From Haematococcus lacustris (lineage: Eukaryota; Chlorophyta; Chlorophyceae; Chlamydomonadales; Haematococcaceae): a DNA stretch of 64,000 nucleotides. The translations under genes were made by a program, and so were the position numbers. Location: contig JASKMD010000007.1 of assembly GCA_030144725.1 (NCBI GenBank), positions 10,137,634 to 10,201,633 on the forward strand, written 5' to 3'. This document shows, one piece after another, positions 10,346-19,986 of the stretch (its first letter is position 1; each line of letters opens with the position of its first letter). Under the pieces are notes generated by a model, which did not search any database, was not told the DNA's origin, and saw only the letters and a program-made list of their open reading frames with translations.

Positions 10346-11518
10346 GGGCTGGGCTGGGCTGGGCTGGGCTGGGCTGGGCTGGGCTGGGCTGGGCTGGGCT
10401 GGGCTGGGCTGGGCTGGGCTGGGCTGGGCTGGGCTGGGCTGGGCTGGGCTGGGCTGGGCTGGGCTGGGCTGGGCTGGGCTGGGCTGGGCTGGGCTGGGCT
10501 GGGCTGGGCTGGGCTGGGCTGGGCTGGGCTGGGCTGGGCTGGGCTGGGGCTGGGCTGGGCTGGGCTGGGCTGGGGCTGGGCTGGGCTGGGCTGGGCTGGG
10601 CTGGGCTGGGCTGGGCTGGGCTGGGCTGGGCTGGGCTGGGGCTGGGCTGGGCTGGGCTGGGCTGGGCTGGGCTGGGCTGGGCTGGGCTGGGCTGGGCTGG
10701 GCTGGGCTGGGCTGGGCTGGGCTGGGCTGGGCTGGGCTGGGCTGGGCTGGGCTGGGCTGGGCTGGGCTGGGCTGGGGGCTGGGCTGGGCTGGGCTGGGCT
10801 GGGCTGGGCTGGGCTGGGCTGGGCTGGGCTGGGCTGGGCTGGGCTGGGCTGGGCTGGGCTGGGCTGGGCTGGGCTGGGCTGGGCTGGGCTGGGCTGGGCT
10901 GGGGGGCTGGGCTGGGCTGGGCTGGGCTGGGCTGGGCTGGGCTGGGCTGGGCTGGGCTGGGCTGGGCTGGGCTGGGCTGGGCTGGGCTGGGCTGGGCTGG
11001 GCTGGGCTGGGCTGGGCTGGGCTGGGCTGGGCTGGGCTGGGCTGGGCTGGGCTGGGCTGGGCTGGGCTGGGCTGGGCTGGGCTGGGCTGGGCTGGGCTGG
11101 GCTGGGCTGGGCTGGGCTGGGCTGGGCTGGGCTGGGCTGGGCTGGGCTGGGCTGGGCTGGGCTGGGCTGGGCTGGGCTGGGCTGGGCTGGGCTGGGCTGG
11201 GCTGGGCTGGGCTGGGCTGGGCTGGGCTGGGCTGGGCTGGGGGCTGGGCTGGGCTGGGCTGGGCTGGGCTGGGCTGGGCTGGGCTGGGCTGGGCTGGGCT
11301 GGGCTGGGCTGGGCTGGGCTGGGCTGGGCTGGGCTGGGCTGGGCTGGGCTGGGCTGGGCTGGGCTGGGCTGGGCTGGGCTGGGCTGGGCTGGGCTGGGCT
11401 GGGGCTGGGCTGGGCTGGGCTGGGCTGGGCTGGGCTGGGCTGGGCTGGGCTGGGCTGGGCTGGGCTGGGGGCTGGGCTGGGCTGGGCTGGGCTGGGCTGG
11501 GCTGGGCTGGGCTGGGCT
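10346..11518 (+). repeat. GGGCT pentanucleotide array, about 230 copies, with extra-G interruptions
   Basis: A tandem array whose only visible variants are units with one to three extra G (GGGGCT to GGGGGGCT), scattered at about eight places. A 5-base unit shifts frame every copy, so all six frames stay open and long false ORFs (up to 476 codons) appear. Confidence 0.95.
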
Positions 11519-12400
11519 GCAACACAAGGGAGGCAACAGTGGGAACGTTGTGGGAGGTGATGAAATGGTGGTGGTGGTGATGGTGGTGGTGGTGGTGGCG
11601 GTGGTGAGGGACTGGGAGGGGGTGGTGAACAGGGGGGTACTAGGCGTGATTGTAAGACCTGCAGCAACCAGGTGTGGTAGCGGTTTGGCTGGATACTAAG
11701 GGCTATGCTGCGCAATGCTAGCTCCTTCTGAGCTCTTACCTTGATCCTAAGCTCTTACCATGGTCCTTCTGGCCTCTTGGCTGCTCACAACACGTTGCAC
11801 CTGCCTTGCGTTGGTGCATCAATGCTTGCGATTCATTGCAAAGAATCGTTGCGAGGAAACTGGCCGCGAGGCTAGGAAACTGGCTGCGATGCTGGCTGCG
11901 AGGCTGGCTGCGAGGCTGGCTGCGAAACTGGCTGCGAGGCTGGCTGCGAGGTGAGATCCTCGCACCGAGCTGCCTCGCAGGTATGCTTCTGCGCTGCTGG
12001 ACCAGCTGTGTGGCCGCGAGGTATGGGCTAGATGTGGCTGCCGAGTATGTGGCTGCGAGTATGTGGCTGCGAGTATGGGCTAGATGTGGCTGCGAGTATG
12101 GGTAACCTCGTGCGATGCCATCTGTGGACCAGCTGTGTGGCCGCGAGGTTTTTTGCCGAGTATGTGGTTGCGAGTATGGGCTAGATGTGGCTGCGAGTAT
12201 GGGTAACCTCGTGCGATGCCATCGCTGCAATACCGGCTACACGATGATGCGACTAAGGCACGGGTGTTGCACGGATGCCTTGAATGCAAGTGAGGTGGTC
12301 ATTCCGTGCAAGGCAAGCCGCGAAATCTTCGAAGTGCTTAAATGCATTGTGCGATTTCGTAGTGCATTCCGTAGTCTGTTGTTGGATTGTTACAAGGTAC
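11519..12400 (+). repeat. GTG/CGAG-repeat segment of the left arm
   Basis: A short GGT/GTG run at 11566-11600, then GGCTGCGAGGCT-type 12-mers around 11865-11955, then two ~110 bp direct copies (about 11991-12105 and 12110-12225) rich in GGCTGCGAGTATG. The reverse complement of the region lies at 46005-46660. No gene supported. Confidence 0.75.
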
Positions 12401-12401
12401 C

Positions 12402-13283
12402 CCGACAATACTGTAGCCGGCTACAGTACTGTAAGTGGTCTCTCGAGGTACCTCGAGGTACCTACAGTACTGTAGGTGTCTACAGTACTGTAGGTGTCTA
12501 CAGTACCACTCCTACAAATTAGTCCCTGCATCTGTCCCTGCACTTTACCGACCTTGTCCGATCGGGCTGAAATTTTGATAGATGGTGGTTTGCAGGAAAA
12601 CAAAACATATTTTCAGCAAAAATATTTTGAAAAAATCAAAGGCGGCTGCGCTGTGGCCCTTTAACGTAAGTGCAGGGATGAGTGCAGGGATGGGTTGCGG
12701 GCCACAGCGCAACAGCTTTTGATTGTTTCAGAATAGTTTTCTTGTAATATATGTTTTATTTTCTGCAAACTACCATCTATCAAAATTTCAGCCCGATCGG
12801 ACAAGGTCGGTAAAATGCAGGGACAGATGCAGGGACTAACTTGTAGGAGTGACTGTAGGTGTCTACAGTACTGTAGGTGTCTACAGTACTGTAGGTACCT
12901 ACAGTACTGTAAGCGGGCTCTCGAGGTACCTCGAGGTACCTACAGTACTGTAGATGTCTACAGTTCTGTATATGTCTACAGTACTGTAGGTACTTACAGT
13001 ACTGTAAGTGGTCTCTCGAGGTACCTCAAGGTACCTACAGTACTGTAAGTGGTCTCTCGAGGTACCTCGAGGTACCTACAGTACTGTAGATGTCTACAGT
13101 ACTGTAGATGTCTACAGTACTGTAGGTACTTACAGTACTGTAAGTGGTCTCTCGAGGTACCTCGAGGTACCTACAGTACTGTAGATGTCTACAGTACTGT
13201 ATATGTCTACAGTACTGTAGGTACTTACAGTACTGTAAGTGGTCCCTCGAGGTACCTCGGGGTACCTACAGTACTGTAAGTGG
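12402..13283 (+). repeat. Palindromic satellite: CTACAGTACTGTAG and GGTACCTCGAGGTACC units
   Basis: A tandem array built from two perfect palindromes, a 14-mer CTACAGTACTGTAG and a 16-mer GGTACCTCGAGGTACC, joined by short spacers such as ATGT, GTGT and AAGTGGTCTC. It is interrupted once by the foldback element at 12507-12851. Related arrays occur at 45407-45995, 50888-51432 and 52137-52245. Confidence 0.92.
12507..12851. mobile_element. Foldback/MITE-like element with ~150 bp inverted ends
   Basis: The left arm (12507 to about 12655) and right arm (about 12701-12851) are reverse complements with scattered mismatches. Both begin CACTCCTACAA(A/G)TTAGTCC. The element splits one CTACAGTACTGTAG unit and is flanked on both sides by AC, consistent with a 2-bp target duplication. 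The 45 bp loop contains GTGCAGGGATGAGTGCAGGG. There is no coding capacity, so it would depend on a transposase elsewhere. A relative ends at 56104. Confidence 0.8.
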
Positions 13284-13284
13284 G

Positions 13285-14265
13285 GGGGCAGCAGCAGCAG
13301 CCGTAGGGGGGCACCAGCAGCAGCAGTAGGGGGGGCAGCAGCAGCAGCAGCAGCAGGGGGGCAGCAGCAGCAGCAGTAGGGGGGCAGCAGCAGTAGGGGG
13401 GCAGCAGCAGCAGCAGTAGGGGGGCAGCAACAGCAGCAGTAGGGGGCCAGCAGCAGTAGGGGGGCAGCAGCAGCAGCAGTAGGGGCAGCAGCAGCAGCAG
13501 TAGGGGGGTAGCAGCAGCAGCAGTAGGGAGGCAGCAGCAGCAGTTGTAGGAGCAGCAGCAGCAGTAGGGGCAGCAGCAGTAGGGGCAGCAGCAGCACTAG
13601 GGGCAGCAGCAGCAGCAGTAGGGGGGCAGCAACAGTAGGGGCAGCAGCAGTAGGGGCAGCAGCAACAGCAGTAGGGGGGCAGCAGCAGCAGCATTAGCAG
13701 CAGCAGCAGCAGCAGCAGCAGGGGAACAGCAGCAGGGGGGCAGCAGTAGGGGGGCAACAGCAGCATGAGTTGGGTGGCAGCAGCAGCAATATGGGGGCAG
13801 CAGCAGCAGCAACAACAGCAGGGGGACAGCAGCAGGGGGGCAGCAGCAGGGGGGCAGCAGCAGTAGGGGGGCAGCAGGGGGGCAGCAGTAGGGGGGCAGC
13901 AGCAGCAGCAGCAGCAGCAGGGGGGCAGCAGTAGGGGGGCAGCAGCAGCAGCAGCAGGGGGGCAGCAGTAGGGGGGCAGCAGTAGGGGGGCAGCAGTAGG
14001 GGGGGCGGCAGCAGCAGCAGCAGTTTGGGGGCAGCAACAGCAGCAGTAGGGGGGCAGCAGCAGTAGGGGGGCAGCAGCAGCAGCAGTAGGGGCAGCAGCA
14101 GCAGCAGTAGGGGGGTAGCATGAGCAGCAGTAGGGGGGCAGCAGCAGCAGCAGTAGGGGCAGCAGCAGCAGCAGTAGGGGGGTAGCATGAGCAGCAGTAG
14201 GGAGGCAGCAGCAGCAGCAGTAGGGGCAGCAGCAGCAGTAGGGGCAGCAGCAGTAGGGGCAGCAG
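13285..14265 (+). repeat. Interrupted CAG array with GGGGGG spacers
   Basis: About 980 bp of (CAG)2-7 blocks punctuated by TAGGGG or GGGGGG. Same composition as 8711-9065 but roughly three times longer. It starts directly after the last satellite palindrome. Confidence 0.9.
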
Positions 14266-14640
14266 CAGCCAGGGTTCGACAGTTGGTGATACCTGGTCTA
14301 TGGGCGCCCTTAACTGATGTCAGGGTAAAGTACGGGGACCCTGTGCACTGGTTATACCCAAAAAAAATAATTCGACGGCCTGCGGCCGGCTTGGAAGAGG
14401 CATGTTAGCTTACAGCAGATAGCACACTCACGATAAATAAGGCCGACGCGGGGGCCTTTTTTGCATCGGAAGGACATTCTGCTCCAATAGAACGATAGAA
14501 CGCTGAGTTTGAGGGGGACCTCGCTCTTGAATGAAGTCCTAACTCGCAGCGGTTGCGAAGATACAACGATCCGCGCGCGAGGTACCCCCCAAAAATAGGG
14601 CGGCTGCACAGATGCCGGTTAAATGAGCCCGGAATCTGTA
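14266..14640. other. No gene seen
   Basis: Unique-looking sequence between the CAG array and the minisatellite, with an A8 run at 14361-14368. No convincing exon or repeat. Confidence 0.5.
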
Positions 14641-15410
14641 CAGATGCATGTAGATGCCCTATGGACATACGACATCTGCACAGATGCATCCCTCGACATC
14701 TGCACAGCTGCCGACAATGTCGACATCTGCACAGCTGCATCCCTCGACATCTGCACAGTTGTCGACACAGTCGACATCTGCACAGCTGCATCCCTCGACA
14801 TCTGCACAGCTGTCGAAACAGTCGACATCTGCACAGCCAAGCATCCCTCGACATCTGCACAGCTGTCGACACACTCGACATCTGCACAGCTGCATCCCTC
14901 GACATCTGCACAGTTGTCGACATAGTCGACATCTGCACAGATGCATCCCTCGACATCTGCACAGCTGTCGACACAGTCGACATCTGCACAGCCAAGCATC
15001 CCTCGACATCTGCACAGCTGTCGAAACAGTCGACATCTGCACAGCCAAGCATCCCTCGACATCTGCACAGTTGTCGACACACTCGACATCTGCACAGATG
15101 CATCTCTCGACATCTGCACAGCTGTCGAAACACTCGACATCTGCACAGATGCATCCCTTGACATCTGCACAGCTGTCGACACAGTCGACATCTGCACAGC
15201 CAAGCATCCCTCGACATCTGCACAGCTGTCGAAACAGTCGACATCTGCACAGCCAAGCATCCCTCGACATCTGCACAGCTGTCGATACAGTCGACATCTG
15301 CACAGATGCATCTCTCGACATCTGCACAGCTGTCGACACACTCGACATCTGCACAGATGCATCTCTCGACATCTGCACAGCTGTCGACACACTCGACATC
15401 TGCACAGATG
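14641..15410 (+). repeat. GACATCTGCACAG minisatellite with SalI-type palindromes
   Basis: Tandem units of about 53-54 bp made of CATCCCTCGACATCTGCACAG followed by a variable CTGTCGACACAGTCGACATC spacer. Variants differ by small blocks (CCAAG versus CTG or ATG) and by the central base of the spacer. Frames on both strands stay open (343 codons minus, 275 plus) because the unit is close to a multiple of three and lacks stops; both translations are simple repeats, so I do not call a gene. Confidence 0.88.
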
Positions 15411-15883
15411 GTCACCCCGGCCATTGGCCATGCCAATCCGTGACAGGCCTGCCGCTCGCACCACGCCCTAGTGGAGGGTAGCGAAGGCTATCGCGGTAAC
15501 TCACGCGCGCTAAAACTCGCGTTTTGCACTGAAGCCTTGTCCCAGTACACCGCCCGCCACCAGGTCGAACCTTGAGATAGCGCAAACAAGCAGCGACCCA
15601 CCTACCAGAGCAGGGTGGCGAGGCGCTCCGTGGCGTCCGTAGCAAAGTTCGCACCATGGAGGCAGCCTCGCAGTACTGCGGAGTAGGCCATCGCAGTGCG
15701 CCATGCTACCGAGCCATGTCATTACACCGCGAGACTGAGTCACGCCACGCTTAGCTGAAGTTGTGCAAGTTGGGTGCATGGCACTGTTAATTTCTTTGCT
15801 ATTGGCTCAATCGGCTTTATCGGCTCAGTTCGTGCTATTCTGGCTCAGTTGGTGCTGCTGGTTTCAATCGAAAGTGCTTGGCC
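15411..15883. other. No gene seen
   Basis: Unique-looking DNA between the minisatellite and transposon B. The right end probably belongs to the 3' flank of that element. An 11-bp direct repeat (TTGGTG/TCGGCT words) occurs near 15800-15850. Confidence 0.45.
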
Positions 15884-17927
15884 TTACATTTCATCTGCCT
15901 CGTCAACCCCCACTTCAGCCAACTGATCCTCCTCCATCTCTTGCTCCCACCTCAGATGTTCTAGGATGTCAGCCCTAAGCAATGGCTTCTTCTGCGTCAA
16001 CCTCTTGCCCTTCCAGCCCAAGCACTCCCGTGCATACTCCTTCAACAGATGCACATTAAAGGTCATGTGGGCGCTTGCAATGTGTGGTGCCCGTGCATGC
16101 AGAAGCCTCAAGCACTCAGCATCTTCCTTCTTGTCACTTGCCAGTGTCACACGTCCAAACATGGGTATGCTGCTCAGGATAGATGCTCCATGACACATGC
16201 ACTGCTGTGGCTTGCTGCCCATGTGCCTCACACACGCACATGCAGTCTCAGACCACATGGGCGCAACCCCATCTGCAGGGAAGAACATTGCATGCATGGC
16301 CCGCGACCCAGAGATGGTGCGCAGCAGCCTGTGCGCATCAGGGTCAGGCTCAGTGCACTGCTCAACCTCCTCATCCTTCAGCACCAAACACCACCGCCGC
16401 TGCACGCTCCCCCTAGTCTGATGTGCAACACTGGTAGCTAGCTGTGCAGCAGGCACCACACACTCTACATTATGCACACCTGCCAGCTGTTGAGCCTTGC
16501 ACTTAGCATTGAGAACTGGGTGATCAGCCAAGACTCTGGCTGCCATGCTGTGCTTGAATACCCCACCCTCAGAGTCATGGCGACCCTTGAAATGAGATGT
16601 GGCTCCATACGACCACCACACTGGCACCTTGTACCTCATGGCCATGCGCCGGTGCAGCTGCAATGCCGGTGTGCCCTTGAACTGGGCTGCGCACCCATCT
16701 GACCACATGCACAACTGCTTCATGACCATGCACCGCTCACCCTGTAAATAATCAAGCACCTGATGCAAAGCTGCCTGTGTCACAGCTGCTGACTGATCCT
16801 TCCCATCTGTCAATATGTACACAGTCTCCTCCCGGTACTCATCTCTGTCATTCCTAAAGTATGCACATGCTACAAAGATGCCCACATTGTGATGGTGCCA
16901 GTGATCAGACTGGATCTCCGTTGGCCGCTCTACAGTCAGGCGCTCTGACCAATCACATGAAATGACCACCATCCCATGCATTTGCTCAAGGGCCCGCACG
17001 TGCGCATGGCTGCATGGCTGTGCATTGCTGTGCATGGCTGCATGGCTGCATGGCTGCATGGCTGCATAGCTCGGCAGATCCATGGTGGGTGCCATGCACA
17101 TGGGTCAAAGCAGGTCACAACAGGTTTGTAGCACATGGGTCCCAGCAGGTCACTGCAGGTCAGTAGCACATGGGGCGCAGCATGTCACAACATGTCACAA
17201 CATGTCACAGCAGGTCAAGCTCTCACCTCATGCATGCGTCCATGTGCTGACGCAACAGTAGCTCGCTGCGCTCCAGCCCCGTCCTGCCGTTCTGCATTTG
17301 CTCAAGGGCCTGAGCCAGCTGGTGCTGGGTGCCCTGCAGTTGCTCAAGGTCCACAGCCAGCTGGTGCTGGGCACCCTGCAGCTGCTGCTGGTCCAGAGCC
17401 ACCTGGCGTTGGGCATCCTGCAGCAGTTGCTGGTCCACAGCCAGCTGGTGCTGGGCACCCTGCAGCTCCTGCTGATTCAGGCTCAGCTGGTGCTGGGCAT
17501 CCTGCAGCTGCTGCTGGTCCTGAGCCAGCTGCTGCTGGGCATCCTGCAGCTGCTGCTGGTTCACAGCGAGCTGGTGCTGGGCAACTTGCAGTTGCTGCTG
17601 GTCCACAGCCAGCTGGTGCTGGGCACCCTGCAGCTGCTGCTGGTCCATAATCAGCTGGTGTTGGGCACCCTGCAGCTGCTGCCGGTCTAGGGTCACCTGC
17701 TGCTGGGCGACCCGGCCAAGGCAGCTGCGTGGGCGCTTATGGCCCCAGCATGTGCTGACATAACCCATACTGACTGAAGGCTGGTGGGATCTGGCTTCGT
17801 CAAGTTCTGCCTCTGTGGCAGCAGCTGCAGACATGTGGGCATGTTGTTGCCGAGCTGCTGTTGCACAAGCACTCCCCCGAGCACCATTGGCTTTGATGGC
17901 CTTAATGCGTTTGCTGTGGCAACCCAT
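15884..17927 (-). CDS. Family B transposase-like protein with Gln-rich coiled coil and SDG...QFK core
   Basis: Two long minus-strand frames belong together. The 5' exon starts at Met 17927 (MGCHSKRIKAIKANGARG), runs through a coiled coil of 13-residue repeats (consensus DQQQLQGAQHQLA, encoded by 39 bp tandem repeats at about 17310-17690) and ends near 17227 at a GAG|GTGAGAG donor. The 3' part (15884-17101, acceptor near 17030) holds the core. Numbered from its first Met: CDWS with D50, EIQSDHW at 62-68, WSDG with D135, QFKG at 140-143, and ATSHFKGRHDSEGG at 167-180. From memory, the same motif set (EIQS..HW, WSDG...QFK, ATSHGKG..D..GG) occurs in metazoan proteins that look transposon-derived; the Asp residues would be candidate catalytic acids. 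The superfamily is not assigned. A relative with the same N-terminus lies at 52.3-53.0 kb. The frame is intact to the TGA-class stop at 15884. Confidence 0.65.
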
Positions 17928-18560
17928 AAGGTAGCTGGCTGAGGCTGGGCAGATGGGAGGGGGTAGGTTAGGAGGTGGTGGTGACAGTGGTGGTGGTGGC
18001 GGTGGTGGCGGTTGAGATTAGGAGCTCCTGCAACAACCGAAAGCCATTGCTATGCATAGGTAAATAACTTCATGGCAACTTATGCTATTCCTACACTGAG
18101 AGATGCACCAAGATCGAGACATCATACTTCATGTAACGTTGGGATCACATGCAATAAAGCAAGCTTGACAGCTTGACATGTCTGTCCTTACCTCCAGTTC
18201 CGGTACTTCCAGGACCATTTGGGCCCAACACTTCCAAAGAAATAGGACTAGGTGCGCGCCTACGCAAAGGAAACTACGTCGGGTTCATTGAGCCGGGAGG
18301 AATTAGTATCGCCGGCTGTACTTGCCCTTAGAGCGTCAGGAGTCCACCACGTCATTGCGAAGCACCTCCACAATGCACTTGCGCTGCGCGATGTTGAGAG
18401 AGCGGCCGGCTGATCGGCTGTCGGGCTTATTTCGTTTACAAGGAAACTGGCATGATGGGCGTGTAGCAGACTAGGCTGTCATCGCATGCCGCACGGTGCT
18501 ACGCCAATCGCACACGTCCCGGCTCCGGGACATCCATGACAAGGTTGTGTAAATGACTTT
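17928..18560 (-). repeat. 5' flank of transposon B, repeated at 53.0-54.1 kb
   Basis: Contains a CCACCACC-rich leader (minus strand) just upstream of the family B start codon, then unique-looking sequence that matches 53560-54095 in the same orientation. Landmarks shared by both are GGAGCTCCTGCAACA, GTGCGCGCCTAC, AGCGGCCGGCTGATCGG and GGGACATCCATGACAAGGT. The end at about 18560 is where similarity stops and may be near an element terminus. Confidence 0.65.
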
Positions 18561-18835
18561 ATCAGAGTCCACGACGGTGCTGCTGACACCTCAATGAGAT
18601 GCTCTGCATGCTTGGAGGCAGGTGTCACTACTAGTACTACAAAACTGCACTGCCACACACCTACAGCCTGCTGCTGCTGTCCATGCACTGCTCATGCACT
18701 ACAGCCTGCTGCTCTTGCTGCTGCCCATGCACCGCAACACACCTACAACCGGCTGCTGCTGCTCATGCACTGCAGCTCAGGCCGCCCCAACATGGGGTTG
18801 GTAATATGCACATGCATGCAATTACTCACTCAATA

Positions 18836-19235
18836 CTGCACCGTTTTCGATAGTGTTTATCACATTGGCAGCCGCGATTTAGTCCGCGTAATCTGACCTT
18901 CAGCGCAAGGCATTGCATTCTTTGCGGCGTACTGCCACATGTGCCCGCGAACAAATCACAGCGGCGAGACGGGTCTACTTGGCACCGCGAGCCACATCCC
19001 TGTGACCCCATCTACCTAGCGTAGTGAGCTGATTGTGCACAAATGGAATGTCCGGCTAACACCCAACGCGATGCCTGCCGGGCGTGCAGGGCACCTAGAC
19101 GGGGTGACGGAAGCATATATTCATGTTCGTCTCTCGCCAAATACATCATTTGGGCGGCGCACATTAAGGTATAACCAGGTTACACCCCCCCCTCCTCCAC
19201 TGTGTCCTCCACTATGTTGCACCCGTTGCACCTAG
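18836..19235 (+). repeat. Dispersed repeat C, inverted copy at 54.74-55.16 kb
   Basis: Similarity to the reverse complement of 54740-55160 starts near TTTTCGATAG and ends in TGTGTCCTCCACT...GTTGCACCC. A short frame (MHKWNVR...) is open in both copies, with many substitutions, so it is more likely coincidental than coding. The 18561-18835 stretch before it shows nothing recognisable. Confidence 0.7.
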
Positions 19236-19391
19236 AGGAAACGTTTGTTTGAAATGTTTGTTCTTGAAAAAAATCGCACATCAAACAACCCAGGCCTCCA
19301 TCGATTTGACATCTTCAAAGTGACATCATGTTCGCCAAGCAAAATGATGTCTCGGCCCGCGCTTTTCACGTTCAAATAACAACCTCGGCCT

Positions 19392-19622
19392 CGTATAAAG
19401 CAACGTTTGATTCAACTATCGACGAGGTCTCGGTCGTTGTTTTCCCGTAACAGCTTGGCCTCCGACATTATACTATACGGAAATGATAGGAAACCTCCGT
19501 CAGCTATGCGGTGCAACCTGTATCTTTATATAATAATATTGTGCACTGTGCTGAGTGCTATTGCGGCTCAATCCTCTGCGACTCTGATCCTTGACTCAAA
19601 CCTCTACGACTCTGATCCTTGA
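19392..19622 (+). other. TATA-like box and 38-codon signal-peptide-like ORF cut by a repeat
   Basis: GTATAAAG at about 19395 lies 110 bp before ATG 19506. The ORF encodes MRCNLYLYIIILCTVLSAIA followed by AQSSATLILDSNLYDSDP and stops exactly where dispersed repeat R1 begins. A hydrophobic start with an AIA-AQ cleavage-like site suggests the first exon of a secreted protein whose remainder was lost. A 22-bp tandem duplication (CTCTGCGACTCTGATCCTTGA type) makes up the last third. Speculative. Confidence 0.25.
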
Positions 19623-19905
19623 GTATACAGACGTGTGAGCCTCAGTGATCAAGGGTCATCCGAGTTTCTTCATACGCTGCATATACGTGGGCCGTCTCCT
19701 ACTCGGGCGCCCCCAACACACAGAAAACCGACCCCTGGTAGTAGGACGGCTGTAACTTTGCACTCTAATGCATCTAAGTGTTATGTTAGATGATTCACAA
19801 TGTAGCCAACCCAGCCAGCTACCTTTCACCCATCCATTTTAAGACAATTATGCAGTCACTAGGCCGTGCACAGCAAAGCATCGAGGTTAGTGATTCAAGT
19901 TTGAG
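19615..19905 (+). repeat. Dispersed repeat R1, copy 1
   Basis: Shares with 42535-42840 and 44325-44715 the blocks CCGACCCCTGGTAGTAGGAC, GGCTGTAACTTTGCACTC, CAGCTACCTTTCACCCATCC and GCCGTGCACAGCAAAGCATC. All three copies point the same way. Non-coding; possibly the terminal part of a transposon. Confidence 0.75.
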
Positions 19906-19986
19906 CCAATGTGAATTGAAAACGATGCAATATTGAGAGAGTGGTTGCATGCATATTAGCAACCCCATGTTGGGGGCGCCTGACTC

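Noticed and set aside
10285..11715. 400-476 codon ORFs in the GGGCT array
   Set aside because: Same artefact; extra-G variants shift the frame repeatedly without penalty.
12402..13283. CRISPR-like array (regular short palindromic repeats)
   Set aside because: Spacers are only 3-10 bases and themselves repetitive, and the genome is eukaryotic with no cas genes. It is a satellite.
13130..14188. Leu/Cys/Ala-rich ORFs across the CAG/CTG arrays
   Set aside because: Trinucleotide repeat translation only; no start context, splice sites or non-repetitive domain.
16049..17690. Plus-strand ORFs over transposon B
   Set aside because: Antisense shadows of the motif-bearing minus-strand frames.
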